Assembly: GCA_963752505.1 (NCBI GenBank)
Contig: CAVVYM010000003.1
Location: forward strand, 225,189 to 289,188
Reading direction: 5' to 3'
DNA length: 64,000 bases
Source: JACJWR01 sp963752505
GTDB taxonomy: Bacteria; Actinomycetota; Actinomycetes; S36-B12; UBA10799
Position 1 is the stretch's first letter; each line of letters begins with the position of its first letter. The position numbers and the translations under genes were made by a program. The notes below the pieces were generated by a model. That model was not told the DNA's origin. It saw nothing but the letters and a program-made list of their open reading frames with translations, and searched no databases. Below, in pieces: positions 19,701 through 28,737 of this stretch.

Positions 19701-20640
19701 TGCTCGAGTGATTCCCTTCGACGACGGCGAACGTCGGCGGTCGGTGACCAGCGTCGGCGAGGAGGACGTGCTGGACATCGCTGACTTGACGCCGGCACCC
19801 GAGGGTCTGCGAGACAAGATCACCGGCACCATCGGCTTCCTGCGGCGGCGGATCACCGGGGAGTACCCCGTCGATGAGTTCGGCTTCGACCCGGAACTGC
19901 TCGACAAGGTGCTGATGGCCCCACTGCGACCCCTCTACTCGTCCTACTTCAGAGTCGAGACGCGCGGCCTGGAGAATGTGCCCGACATCGGTGGTGCCCT
20001 GGTAGTGGCCAACCACTCCGGGACTGTGGCCCTCGACGCATTGATGACCCAACTCGCGCTCCTCGACCACCATCCGGCCCACCGCCAGCTGCGCATGCTC
20101 GGTGCAAACCTGGTGTTCTCCATGCCGTTCGTGGGCGAGCTCGCCCGCAAGGGCGGTCACACCCTCGCCTGCGCGCCGGATGCCGAGCGGCTGCTCTCCG
20201 AGGGGGAACTCGTAGGTGTGTGGCCGGAGGGCTTCAAGGGCATTGGCAAGCCTTTCAGCGAGCGCTACAAGCTGCAGCGGTTCGGGCGGGGCGGATTCGT
20301 CGCGGCCGCGCTGAGCACCGGGGCGCCGATCATCCCGTGCGCGATTGTGGGCGCCGAGGAGACCTACCCCATTATCGGCAACGTCAAGTTCATCGCCCGG
20401 ATGCTCGGGCTGCCCTACTTCCCACTCACCCCGACCTTCCCCTGGTTGGGTCCGGTCGGACTGGTTCCCATGCCCAGCAAGTGGATCATCGAATTCGGTG
20501 AGCCGATCCCCACCGATGGCTTCGGCGAGGGCGCCGCTGAGGACCCCATGTTGGTGTTCAACCTCACCGATCAGGTGCGGGAGACCATTCAGCAAACGCT
20601 CTATCGCCTACTCGTACAACGCCGATCTGTGTTTCGGTAG
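19693..20640 (+). CDS. Lysophospholipid acyltransferase family protein (PlsC-like)
   Basis: 315 residues. After an N-terminal region of about 95 residues, the acyltransferase core reads LVVANHSGTVALDALM (catalytic His), MLGANLVFSMPFVG and GVWPEGFKGIGKPFSERYKL (substrate-phosphate-binding EG motif), then AAALSTGAPIIPCAIVGAEE. Such enzymes transfer acyl groups to glycerolipids at the membrane. The ATG at 19693 has GGAGGT ten bases upstream and overlaps the end of the epimerase gene. Confidence 0.88.
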   Translation: MPDARVIPFDDGERRRSVTSVGEEDVLDIADLTPAPEGLRDKITGTIGFLRRRITGEYPVDEFGFDPELLDKVLMAPLRPLYSSYFRVETRGLENVPDIGGALVVANHSGTVALDALMTQLALLDHHPAHRQLRMLGANLVFSMPFVGELARKGGHTLACAPDAERLLSEGELVGVWPEGFKGIGKPFSERYKLQRFGRGGFVAAALSTGAPIIPCAIVGAEETYPIIGNVKFIARMLGLPYFPLTPTFPWLGPVGLVPMPSKWIIEFGEPIPTDGFGEGAAEDPMLVFNLTDQVRETIQQTLYRLLVQRRSVFR

Positions 20641-20645
20641 GTGCC

Positions 20646-22142
20646 ATGACTCGCAATTTGGCAGCGTTGGTGACCGAGGCCGCTGCCCGCGACCCCCAGT
20701 CGCCGGCCTTTATCAGTTCCGACCGCACTGTCACCTGGTCCGAACTCGAACGCCTCGTGCGAGCCGTGGCCGGCGGGCTCACGGCGCGCGGGCTGGTGCC
20801 CGGTGACCGCGTGGCCATCGTGATGACCAACAGCATCGAATTCGTATCCAGCTACTTCGGTGTGCTTCGTGCCGGCCTCGTAGCCGTGCCCATCAACACC
20901 ACTTATACCCCGCACGAGATCGCCTACCTGTTGGAGCAGTCGGGCGCCTCGCTGGTGCTCTGCGACCGGATTCGCGAGGAGGTCATTCAGGAGGCGTCCG
21001 AGGATGTGCCAACCGTCGTGGTCGGTGGTGCGGCCTGGCGGACCCTGACCATCGGATCGACACCGCCACCGGAGTTCGTGCGGGGCCCCGACGACTTGGC
21101 CGTGCTGATGTTCACCTCGGGCACCTCCGGGCGTCCCAAGGGGGCGATGCTCACCCACCAGGCGCTGCTGGCCAATCTGGATCAGTTGTCGGCTGTGCCG
21201 CAACCGCAGGTGATGCGATCCGACGACGTGGTGCTGGTGTTGCTGCCGCTGTTCCACATCTACGCCCTCAACGCGGTGCTGGGCATGCTCGCGAGAACCG
21301 GTGCGGCAGCGGTGCTCTCCGGCAGATTCGATCCGCAAGAGGCCCTGCGACTGGTGCGCCGCTGGGGGGTCACCGTCGTCGCTTCGGCCCCGCCGGTCTA
21401 CCTTGCCTGGTCTCGGGTGACCGGGCTGTCCGAGGCACTGGCCGACGTCCGCCTGATGGTGTCGGGGGCCGCACCGCTCAGCGCGGAGGTGTTCGAGAAG
21501 TTCACCTCGACCGCCGCGAAGCCCCTGTGGGAGGGCTACGGCATGACCGAGGCCAGCCCGGTCATCACGTCGACGGTGGTGACCGGTCAGGCGGTTGCAG
21601 GGTCTGTGGGTCGGCCACTGCCCGGTGTCAGCATCAAGTTGTGCGACGAACAGGGGCATGAGGTCGAGGACGGTGACCTCGGGGAGATCTGGGTGCGAGG
21701 CGACAACCTCTTCCTCGGCTACTGGCCGGATGCCGCCGACGGCCCGGACGACGAAGGTTGGTGGGCCACCGGTGACGTCGGCTTCCTCGACAACGACGAG
21801 CAACTGCGGCTCGTCGACCGGCGTAACGACCTGGTGATCGTCAGCGGCTTCAACGTCTACCCGCGCGAGGTCGAGGAGGTGCTCGCCAAAGTGCCGGGTG
21901 TGCGCGAAGTCGCGGTGATGGGCGAGCCCCACGAAGCCACCGGCGAGACCGTCAAGGCCCTCATAGTTGCTCGAGCCGACGCTCACCTCGACGCCGAAGC
22001 CGTGATCGCCGCCTGCCGAGAGCGCCTGGCCCGATTCAAGTGCCCCACCATTGTTGAATTCGTCACAGCACTGCCGCACTCGGGGACGGGCAAGGTCTCC
22101 AAGGGCGCCCTGCGCGAGCGAATCGAGGGGGTCCGCGAATGA
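20646..22142 (+). CDS. Acyl-CoA synthetase / AMP-dependent ligase
   Basis: 498 residues, an intact ANL-superfamily enzyme that activates a carboxylic acid with ATP and usually joins it to CoA. Motifs in order: FTSGTSGRPKGAMLTH (A3) near 157, YGMTEASPVI (A5) near 298, WWATGDVGF (A7) near 374, RNDLVIVSGFNVYPREVEE (A8) and GTGKVSKGALR with the catalytic Lys near the end (A10). The chain length is at the low end for fatty-acyl CoA ligases. It starts five bases after the acyltransferase stop and overlaps the glutaredoxin-like gene by four bases. Confidence 0.92.
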   Translation: MTRNLAALVTEAAARDPQSPAFISSDRTVTWSELERLVRAVAGGLTARGLVPGDRVAIVMTNSIEFVSSYFGVLRAGLVAVPINTTYTPHEIAYLLEQSGASLVLCDRIREEVIQEASEDVPTVVVGGAAWRTLTIGSTPPPEFVRGPDDLAVLMFTSGTSGRPKGAMLTHQALLANLDQLSAVPQPQVMRSDDVVLVLLPLFHIYALNAVLGMLARTGAAAVLSGRFDPQEALRLVRRWGVTVVASAPPVYLAWSRVTGLSEALADVRLMVSGAAPLSAEVFEKFTSTAAKPLWEGYGMTEASPVITSTVVTGQAVAGSVGRPLPGVSIKLCDEQGHEVEDGDLGEIWVRGDNLFLGYWPDAADGPDDEGWWATGDVGFLDNDEQLRLVDRRNDLVIVSGFNVYPREVEEVLAKVPGVREVAVMGEPHEATGETVKALIVARADAHLDAEAVIAACRERLARFKCPTIVEFVTALPHSGTGKVSKGALRERIEGVRE

Positions 22143-22390
22143 CCGACGACGCGGTTGCACGCACCGTGTTGCTGATCGGCAAGCCTGGGTGCCACCTGTG
22201 CGACGAGGCCCGCACGGTCGTCGTGGGGGTCTGCGAGGAGGCGGGAGCCGATTTCCACGAGGTATCCATCCTCGATTCCCCGGAACTCGCCGACGCCTAC
22301 GCCGAGTTCATCCCGGTGGTGCTGATCGACGGAGAACAGCACGACTTCTGGCGAATCAGCGCCGATCGGCTGCGCCAGGCGCTCGCCTGA
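22139..22390 (+). CDS. Glutaredoxin-like thiol-disulfide protein (DUF836)
   Basis: 83 residues with the thioredoxin fold active site KPGCHLCDEAR (CxxC) near residue 16 and the cis-Pro segment FIPVVLIDG. Proteins of this kind precede hemA in mycobacteria and other actinobacteria. The ATG overlaps the ligase stop (ATGA). It is the last gene before the 167-base gap that carries the likely hem promoter. Confidence 0.85.
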   Translation: MTDDAVARTVLLIGKPGCHLCDEARTVVVGVCEEAGADFHEVSILDSPELADAYAEFIPVVLIDGEQHDFWRISADRLRQALA

Positions 22391-22425
22391 CTGACGATGC
22401 CAGCGCGAGCCGTGCGGTCAGCGAT

Positions 22426-22455
22426 TTGGCCGATCAGGGTGGTTCCGCGTATTCT
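22426..22455 (+). promoter_or_regulatory. Candidate promoter for the hem cluster
   Basis: TTGGCC at 22426-22431 and TATTCT at 22450-22455 are separated by 18 bases, a reasonable sigma-70-type pair. It is the only sizeable gap (22391-22557) before hemA, about 100 bases upstream of its start. Assigned from base pattern only. Confidence 0.35.
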
Positions 22456-22557
22456 GGCAACCATCCGATGACCGTTCGGGATTCTGCGCTGGGTGCCACG
22501 CCTCGTCGTCCCCGCTGACACGGATCTCTGCTCGCCACGACCATGTAGGGACACTTG

Positions 22558-23859
22558 ATGACGCTGATTGTGGTCGGGGTGTCCCACCGGTCAGCGCCGT
22601 TCGGCGTGCTCGATCACGTTGCCCTCGATGGCGACGGAGTGCACACCCTGCTCGACCACGTGGTCGCCAGCGATCACGTTGCGGAGGCCATGGCGCTGTC
22701 GACCTGCAACCGGGTGGAGGTCTACGCCGACGTCGACCGTTTCCACGGCGCTGTGGACGATATCGGTGCCGCGCTGGCCAAGGAATCCGGCATCCCGATG
22801 TCCGAACTCGCCCCGCACATGTACGTGCACTACGACGAACGCGCCGTCCACCACGTGTTCTCTGTGGCCAGTGGACTGGATTCCATGGTGGTGGGGGAGG
22901 CGCAGATCCTCGGACAGGTGCGCACTGCCCTGGGTGCCGCCCAAGAGTTCGGCGTCACGGGGAGAACCATCAACGAGTTGGGCCAGACAGCGCTGCGGGT
23001 GGGCAAGCGCGTGCACACCGAGACCACGGTCGACCGCCACGGCGCGTCCGTAGTGAGCGTGGCGCTCGACCGAGCCGCGGACATCCTGGGCGGACTCGGC
23101 GGTCGGCGGGCCGCCATCGTGGGTGCGGGCGGAATGGCCACGCTGGCAGTGGCCCACCTGCAGCACGCCGGCGTCGCCGCGATCACCGTGGCGAATCGCA
23201 GCCGATCCAACGCCGAACGCCTCGTGGCCGCTGCAGCCGACGGGGCGGGGGCGCCCCTGCGAGTGGTCGACATGAGGCAATTGGGTGAAGGTCTCGCGGA
23301 GGCTGACGTAGTTGTGGCGTGCACCGGGGCCAGCGGCACCGTGATCGACGCGGAGCACGTGGCCCCGCGCGACGCGACGCGGGTCCTGCTCGATCTTGCC
23401 CTGCCCCACGACATCGACGTCGCAGTGGCGCAGGTGCCCGGCGCGATTCGCATCGACCTCGCCGACCTGGCCCACCTGCCGCACCACCACTCCGGGGCTG
23501 AATCGGCCGCCGCCGCGATCGTGGATCGCGAAACGAGGGCCTTCGTCACTGCCCAGGCCGCCGCAAGTGTGGAACCCATCGTGGTCTCCCTGCGGTCCCG
23601 AGCGGACGGCATCCTCGATCACGAGGTTTCCCGGCTCCGGCTTCGCCTGCCGCAACTCGACGACGCCGCCGCGCATGAAGTCGAACGTGCCATGCGCCGC
23701 GCGATGTCGACCCTGCTGCACACACCAACTGTGCGCATGAAGGAGATGGCGGGTGATCCCGACGGCGAACGGTTCACCGAAGCGGTGAGGGCCCTCTTTG
23801 ATCTCGATCCGGCATCGATTCAGGTGATCTCGACCCCACCGGAGGCGCTGGATGACTGA
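22558..23859 (+). CDS. hemA: Glutamyl-tRNA reductase
   Basis: 433 residues. Catalyses the first step of C5-pathway tetrapyrrole synthesis, reducing glutamyl-tRNA to glutamate-1-semialdehyde. The catalytic Cys lies in ALSTCNRVEVYADV; other family segments are HVFSVASGLDSMVVGEAQIL, RVGKRVHTET and the NADPH-binding AAIVGAGGMATLAVAHL, followed by the C-terminal dimerisation domain. The ATG at 22558 is three bases after a TTG; TAGGGA lies upstream. The end overlaps hemC by eight bases. Confidence 0.97.
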   Translation: MTLIVVGVSHRSAPFGVLDHVALDGDGVHTLLDHVVASDHVAEAMALSTCNRVEVYADVDRFHGAVDDIGAALAKESGIPMSELAPHMYVHYDERAVHHVFSVASGLDSMVVGEAQILGQVRTALGAAQEFGVTGRTINELGQTALRVGKRVHTETTVDRHGASVVSVALDRAADILGGLGGRRAAIVGAGGMATLAVAHLQHAGVAAITVANRSRSNAERLVAAAADGAGAPLRVVDMRQLGEGLAEADVVVACTGASGTVIDAEHVAPRDATRVLLDLALPHDIDVAVAQVPGAIRIDLADLAHLPHHHSGAESAAAAIVDRETRAFVTAQAAASVEPIVVSLRSRADGILDHEVSRLRLRLPQLDDAAAHEVERAMRRAMSTLLHTPTVRMKEMAGDPDGERFTEAVRALFDLDPASIQVISTPPEALDD

Positions 23860-24778
23860 CGCCATTCGACTCGCAACCCGGCGGAGTCACTTGGCGCTCA
23901 CTCAGTCCCGCGAGGTTGCCGCGCGCCTGACCGAGGTCTCCGGGCTGTCGGTGGAACTCGTCGAGGTGGTCTCCGAGGGGGACGTGAACTCCGGGCCGCT
24001 GACGACCATCGGCGGTGCCGGTGTCTTCGTGGCAGAGGTCCGCGCCGCGCTGCTGGACGGTCGGGCCGACATCGCGGTGCATTCGTTGAAGGACCTGCCG
24101 ACGGCCGCCACCGCTGGAATCGCACTCGGCGCGGTACCGGTCAGGGAGGACCCCCGGGATGCGCTGTGCGCCCAGCACGGAGCGTCCCTCGATCACCTGC
24201 CGATCGGGGCGACGGTCGGCACCGGCTCACCGCGCCGGGCCGCCCAGCTCGCACTGGCCCGACCCGATCTCGACGTGGTGGCGATCCGTGGCAACGTGGA
24301 CACCCGACTGGCCCGGGTGGGTGCCGATCTGACTGCCGTGGTGCTCGCGGCCTCGGGCCTGTCCCGATTGGGGCGGTTGACCGAGGCCACCGAACTCCTG
24401 GCTCCCAGCGTGATGCTGCCTGCCCCGGGCCAAGGCGCGTTGGCTGTGGAGTTGGCCGCTGCGGCGCCGCAACGACTGGTCGCCGCAGTCGCCGCGTTGG
24501 ACGATCCCGCGACTCGGGCCTGTATCACTGCGGAACGCAGTATGCTCGCGGCGTTGGAGGCGGGCTGTTCGGCCCCGGTGGGCGCACTCGCCCGGGTGGA
24601 GGAGCCCGGCTACTGGGAACCTGAGATTTTTCTGCAGGGTGGGGTCTTCGGCCCCACGCGCGGAATACGTATGTCAATAACCGGAACGGCAGCTTCCGCC
24701 GAGGAACTCGGGCGGGCGTTAGCCGCCCAGCTCCTGGCGGCGGGGGCTGAATCACTCATGACGGAGCAGAACCTGTGA
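23852..24778 (+). CDS. hemC: Hydroxymethylbilane synthase (porphobilinogen deaminase)
   Basis: 308 residues. Polymerises four porphobilinogens into hydroxymethylbilane using a covalently bound dipyrromethane cofactor. The N-terminus has RLATRRSHLALTQSREV; DIAVHSLKDLPT holds the substrate-binding Lys/Asp; VGTGSPRRAAQL and VAIRGNVDTRL follow; the cofactor Cys is in LEAGCSAPVGALA. Overlaps hemA upstream and hemD downstream (GTGA), so these are translated in series. Confidence 0.97.
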   Translation: MTDAIRLATRRSHLALTQSREVAARLTEVSGLSVELVEVVSEGDVNSGPLTTIGGAGVFVAEVRAALLDGRADIAVHSLKDLPTAATAGIALGAVPVREDPRDALCAQHGASLDHLPIGATVGTGSPRRAAQLALARPDLDVVAIRGNVDTRLARVGADLTAVVLAASGLSRLGRLTEATELLAPSVMLPAPGQGALAVELAAAAPQRLVAAVAALDDPATRACITAERSMLAALEAGCSAPVGALARVEEPGYWEPEIFLQGGVFGPTRGIRMSITGTAASAEELGRALAAQLLAAGAESLMTEQNL

Positions 24779-26364
24779 CAAGCACCGAGAACACCACCAC
24801 CCCGGGCCCCGTGTGGCTCGTCGCCGCCGGCCCTGGCGACGCGGAATTGCTGTCCCTGCGGGCCACCGAAGCGCTGGCTGCAGCCGATGTGGTGGTCACG
24901 GATTCCCAGGTCTCCACGCTGGCCGAGCGGTGCGCTCCCGGCGCCCAGATCGAGCCCGCGGTTGACTCGAACGGGTTGCCGATCACCCGTGCGGCGCGTG
25001 CGAAGAAGGTCGCCGCCGCCGCGCGCAAGGGGCAGTCCGTGGTCCGGCTGCTCTCCGGGGATCCTTCGCTTGACGGCGCACTGGCCGAGGAAGGGGAAGC
25101 GCTCAGCAAGGCTGAGATCAGATTCGACGTGATCCCGGGCACCTCGACGCTCTCAGGCGTGGCCACCTACGCCGGGATCCCGTTGGTGACGAAGAAGGCC
25201 ACTCGGGTTGTGGTGTTCACCGATCCCATGGATGTTGCGGGGGCGGATCCGGCTATGACTCTGGTCTACACCAACGGCGCCGACGAAGCTGGCGACATCG
25301 CCGGGCGGCTGCTGGCGGAGGGCTTCGAGGCAGATACCCCGCTAGCGATCATCCGATCAGGTTCGACGGTGGAACAGCGCACCCTGGTCTCGACCCTCGG
25401 TGAGGTGGGCAAGGCCGCGAAGGCGGCGAAGCTCGCCGGCGCGGGCGTTGTGATCATCGGTTCGGCGGTCGCCACCCGACCGGCATTGGACTGGTTCGAA
25501 ACGAAGCCGCTGTTCGGGTGGCGGGTGCTGGTGCCGCGCACCAAGGAGCAGGCCGGTGCCGTCTCGGCGCAACTGGCGCCCCACGGCGCGGTGGGTGAGG
25601 AAGTGCCCACCATTTCGGTGGAGCCGCCTCGGACCCCGCAGCAGATGGAGAAGGCGATCCAAGGCATTGTCGACGGCACCTACTCCTGGGTGGTGTTCAC
25701 GTCGGCGAACGCCGTCAAGGCGATTCGTGAGCGTTTCGCAGCTCGGGGTCTCGACGCTCGTGACCTCGCGGGCGTGAAGCTGGCTGCCGTGGGCGATAAG
25801 ACCGCGCAGGCCCTCAAGGACATGGGTGTGACCCCCAATTTGGTGCCGTCCGAGGAGCAATCCAGCGCCGGTCTGGTGGCCGCTTGGCACGCCTACGACG
25901 CCGACATCGACGGTGGCAACAACCGCGTATTCCTGCCGCGGGCTGACATCGCGACGGAGACATTGGTCGAGGGCCTCACGGAACTCGGTTGGGCACCCGA
26001 CGACATCACCGCCTACCGCACGGTGCGCGCTTCGCCGCCGCCGGCACCGGTGCGCGAAGCCATCAAGACCGGCGGTTTCGACGCTGTGCTGTTCACGTCG
26101 TCATCCACCGTGCGCAACCTGGTGGGCATCGCTGGCAAGCCGCACGCGACCACGGTGGTGGCGTGCATTGGCCCGGCGACGGCGAAGACCGCCGAGGAGC
26201 ACGGTCTGCGCGTGGACGTGTTGGCATCTGAGCCCAAGATCGAGGTGCTCGTCGACGAGCTGGCCGCGTTTGGCGAGCAGTTGCGCCTCGCCGCCGCGGA
26301 GAACGGTGAGGCCTCGTGGCGGCCGAGCCGCAAGCGGGTGGCCCGGCGGCGCGCATCGCGATGA
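24775..26364 (+). CDS. hemD: Uroporphyrinogen-III synthase fused to a uroporphyrinogen-III methyltransferase-like domain (CobA-HemD)
   Basis: 529 residues, the two-domain form known from actinobacteria. Residues about 10-245 are SUMT-like (VWLVAAGPGDAELLSLRATE, then VIPGTSTLSGVATYAGIPL). Residues about 255-510 are HemD: GWRVLVPRTKEQAGAVSAQL, WVVFTSANAVKAIRERF, LAAVGDKTAQAL and FTSSSTVRNLVG. HemD cyclises hydroxymethylbilane to uroporphyrinogen III. The methyltransferase domain looks degenerate: where SUMT has RLKGGDPFVxGRGGEE this one has RLLSGDPSLDGALAEEGEA, so methyl transfer is doubtful; siroheme precursor is made by cysG later in this window. Confidence 0.93.
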   Translation: MTSTENTTTPGPVWLVAAGPGDAELLSLRATEALAAADVVVTDSQVSTLAERCAPGAQIEPAVDSNGLPITRAARAKKVAAAARKGQSVVRLLSGDPSLDGALAEEGEALSKAEIRFDVIPGTSTLSGVATYAGIPLVTKKATRVVVFTDPMDVAGADPAMTLVYTNGADEAGDIAGRLLAEGFEADTPLAIIRSGSTVEQRTLVSTLGEVGKAAKAAKLAGAGVVIIGSAVATRPALDWFETKPLFGWRVLVPRTKEQAGAVSAQLAPHGAVGEEVPTISVEPPRTPQQMEKAIQGIVDGTYSWVVFTSANAVKAIRERFAARGLDARDLAGVKLAAVGDKTAQALKDMGVTPNLVPSEEQSSAGLVAAWHAYDADIDGGNNRVFLPRADIATETLVEGLTELGWAPDDITAYRTVRASPPPAPVREAIKTGGFDAVLFTSSSTVRNLVGIAGKPHATTVVACIGPATAKTAEEHGLRVDVLASEPKIEVLVDELAAFGEQLRLAAAENGEASWRPSRKRVARRRASR

Positions 26365-27356
26365 CGGGGCAGTATCCGGTCGTACGGCCGCGTCGGTTGC
26401 GTAGGAATGCTTCGATGCGCCGCCTCGTGCGCCCGCCGGGTCTCGAGCCTCGGCACCTCGTGCAGCCGCTTTTCTACAAGGAGGGCGCAACCGCCCCCGC
26501 ACCCGTGCCGTCCATGCCCGGTGTCTACCAAGCCGACCTGGAAACGTTGCGGCAGCAGGCGCGTGCGGCGCTGGCGGCCGGGCTGGGCGGCGTCATGCTC
26601 TTCGCCATCCCCGAGGTGCGTGACGCCGTGGGCTCACCCGCACTGGATCCCCACGGTCCGCTCAACGTCGCCGTCCGGGAGGTACGCGCGGCGGTGGGCG
26701 ACGGTCTGCTGGTCATGGCCGACGTGTGCCTCGACGAGTTCACCGACCACGGCCACTGCGGTGTGCTGACCGCCGAAGGCGAGGTCGACAACGACGCCAC
26801 CGTGGTGCGCTACGCGGAGATGGCGGTGCTGCTGGCCGACGCCGGCGTCGACGTAGTGGCCCCGAGCGGCATGATGGACGGCCAGGTCGGTGCGATCCGC
26901 GAAGCGCTCGACGCTGCCGGACACGAGGGTGTGGCCATCCTGGCCTACGCGGTCAAGTACGCATCCGCGTTCTACGGGCCCTTCCGCGACGCCGTCGAGG
27001 CCGCGCTGTGCGGTGATCGGCGTACCTACCAGCAGGACCCGGCCGGTGCTGTGCGCGAGGCCGTCCGGGAAGCCCGACTCGACGTGGCCGAGGGTGCCGA
27101 CCTCGTCATGGTCAAGCCGGCGCTGCCGTATCTCGATGTCCTCGCAGCCGTGGCCGCCGCCTCGGAAGTGCCCGTGATGGCTTACCAGGTGTCTGGCGAG
27201 TTGGCGATGGTGGAGGCGGCCGCCCAGCGAGGTTGGCTGGATCGGCAGAGCACCATCGCCGAGACTCTCATGGCCATGCGGCGTGCCGGTGCCGATGCAA
27301 TCCTCACCTATTGGGCCCTTGAAGTGGCTGGTTGGCGGCACACACCGGAGTCGTGA
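26361..27356 (+). CDS. hemB: Porphobilinogen synthase (delta-aminolevulinic acid dehydratase)
   Basis: 331 residues. Condenses two aminolevulinate molecules to porphobilinogen. The Schiff-base lysines are in AYAVKYASAFYGPFRDA and LVMVKPALPYLD. The metal region reads DVCLDEFTDHGHCG: the first and last Cys of the zinc-type site are present, the middle one is Asp, an actinobacterial variant between the zinc and magnesium types. ATG at 26361 overlaps the hemD stop (ATGA). It is separated from hemL by 64 bases. Confidence 0.97.
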   Translation: MTGQYPVVRPRRLRRNASMRRLVRPPGLEPRHLVQPLFYKEGATAPAPVPSMPGVYQADLETLRQQARAALAAGLGGVMLFAIPEVRDAVGSPALDPHGPLNVAVREVRAAVGDGLLVMADVCLDEFTDHGHCGVLTAEGEVDNDATVVRYAEMAVLLADAGVDVVAPSGMMDGQVGAIREALDAAGHEGVAILAYAVKYASAFYGPFRDAVEAALCGDRRTYQQDPAGAVREAVREARLDVAEGADLVMVKPALPYLDVLAAVAAASEVPVMAYQVSGELAMVEAAAQRGWLDRQSTIAETLMAMRRAGADAILTYWALEVAGWRHTPES

Positions 27357-27420
27357 TCGCGGGCAGCCCGGGCTCGTGCGACGATGTGGCCATGTTCGAA
27401 GCGCCTACCAAGAGTGTGTG

Positions 27421-28737
27421 GTGACTGCCGTGGGTCACGAGGTCTCACGCTCGTGGTTCGAACGGGCACAGGAAGTGATCCCCGGCGGGGTCAACTCGCC
27501 GGTGCGCGCATTCCGCGCGGTGGGCGGCACGCCACGCTTCTTCACCTCCGGACGGGGTGCGATCGTTACCGACGCCGACGGCAACGACTACGTGGACCTC
27601 GTCTGTTCCTGGGGACCGATGATCCTGGGTCACGCACACCCCGAGGTGCGCGATGCTGTCGAGGCGGCGGTGGGACGCGGATTTTCCTTCGGGGCCCCCA
27701 GCATCACAGAGGTGCAGCTGGCCGAGGAGATTGTGGCGCGGGTGCCGGCGGTCGAGGCGGTTCGGCTGGTCTCATCGGGCACCGAAGCCACTATGAGTGC
27801 GGTGCGGCTGGCCCGCGGCGTCACCGGTCGACCGGCCATCGTGAAATTCGCCGGTTGCTACCACGGTCACAGCGATGCACTACTGGCTGCGGCCGGATCA
27901 GGTGCCGCGACTTTCGGCATCCCGGGCTCGGCCGGCGTCACTGAAGGGGCGGCGGGCGACACCATCGTGTTGCCCTACAACGACCGTGGCGCGGTGACCG
28001 CTGCCTTCGCCGAAGCGGGCGACCGCATCGCCGCCATCATCACCGAGGCGGCGGCGGCGAACATGGGCGTGGTTCCGCCGGACGGCGATTTCAACGCCTT
28101 CCTCGCGCGCACCGCGCACGCGCACGGGGCGTTGTTGATCTCCGACGAGGTGATGACGGGGTTCCGCGTCTCACGAGGAGGCTGGCAGGGTCTCACCGAG
28201 CCCACCGGCGACGACGCAGCCGACCTCTTCACCTACGGCAAGGTCATCGGTGGGGGTCTGCCGGTCGCGGCGTTCGGCGGCCGGGCCGAGGTCATGGCCC
28301 ATCTCGCTCCGGTGGGATCGGTCTACCAGGCCGGAACCTTGTCGGGGAACCCGGTTGCCACCGCATGTGGACTGGCCACGCTGCGCAACTGCACCGAAGA
28401 GGTCTACGTGCACCTCAACAAAACTGCCCACACCATCGGGCAGTTGGTGCATGACGAACTGGAATCGGCTGGCGTGCCGCACCGGCTGCAGACCGCGGGC
28501 AACCTGTTCAGCGTGTTCTTCAACGATCAGCCGGTCACCGACTTCGCCGCGGCCCAGGCGCAGGACACGGCGGCGTTCGCACGATTCTTCCACGCCATGC
28601 TCGACGGCGGCGTCTCGTTGCCGCCGTCGGCGTATGAAGCGTGGTTCGTCTCGTCGGCTCACGACGACGACGCCATTGAACGAATCGCGGCGGCCCTGCC
28701 GGCCGCCGCCCGAGCAGCAGCGGAGGTACCCGCGTGA
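27421..28737 (+). CDS. hemL: Glutamate-1-semialdehyde 2,1-aminomutase
   Basis: 438 residues, a PLP-dependent class III aminotransferase-fold enzyme that converts glutamate-1-semialdehyde to 5-aminolevulinate. Motifs: IPGGVNSPVRAFRAVGG, DLVCSWGPMILGHAHPEV, SSGTEATMSAVRLARG, FAGCYHGHSDALL, SDEVMTGFRV and the PLP-Lys in FTYGKVIGGGLPVAAFGG. Start is GTG at 27421; an immediately preceding GTG (27418) is possible; no strong Shine-Dalgarno. The stop overlaps the next gene (GTGA). Confidence 0.97.
   Translation: MTAVGHEVSRSWFERAQEVIPGGVNSPVRAFRAVGGTPRFFTSGRGAIVTDADGNDYVDLVCSWGPMILGHAHPEVRDAVEAAVGRGFSFGAPSITEVQLAEEIVARVPAVEAVRLVSSGTEATMSAVRLARGVTGRPAIVKFAGCYHGHSDALLAAAGSGAATFGIPGSAGVTEGAAGDTIVLPYNDRGAVTAAFAEAGDRIAAIITEAAAANMGVVPPDGDFNAFLARTAHAHGALLISDEVMTGFRVSRGGWQGLTEPTGDDAADLFTYGKVIGGGLPVAAFGGRAEVMAHLAPVGSVYQAGTLSGNPVATACGLATLRNCTEEVYVHLNKTAHTIGQLVHDELESAGVPHRLQTAGNLFSVFFNDQPVTDFAAAQAQDTAAFARFFHAMLDGGVSLPPSAYEAWFVSSAHDDDAIERIAAALPAAARAAAEVPA

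Noticed and set aside
20601..22160. Long open frame antisense to the acyl-CoA synthetase gene (519 codons)
   Set aside because: It mirrors the codon pattern of the sense gene; in high-GC DNA such antisense frames are common, its product is His/Arg/Gly-rich without a domain, and the sense gene has all ANL motifs.
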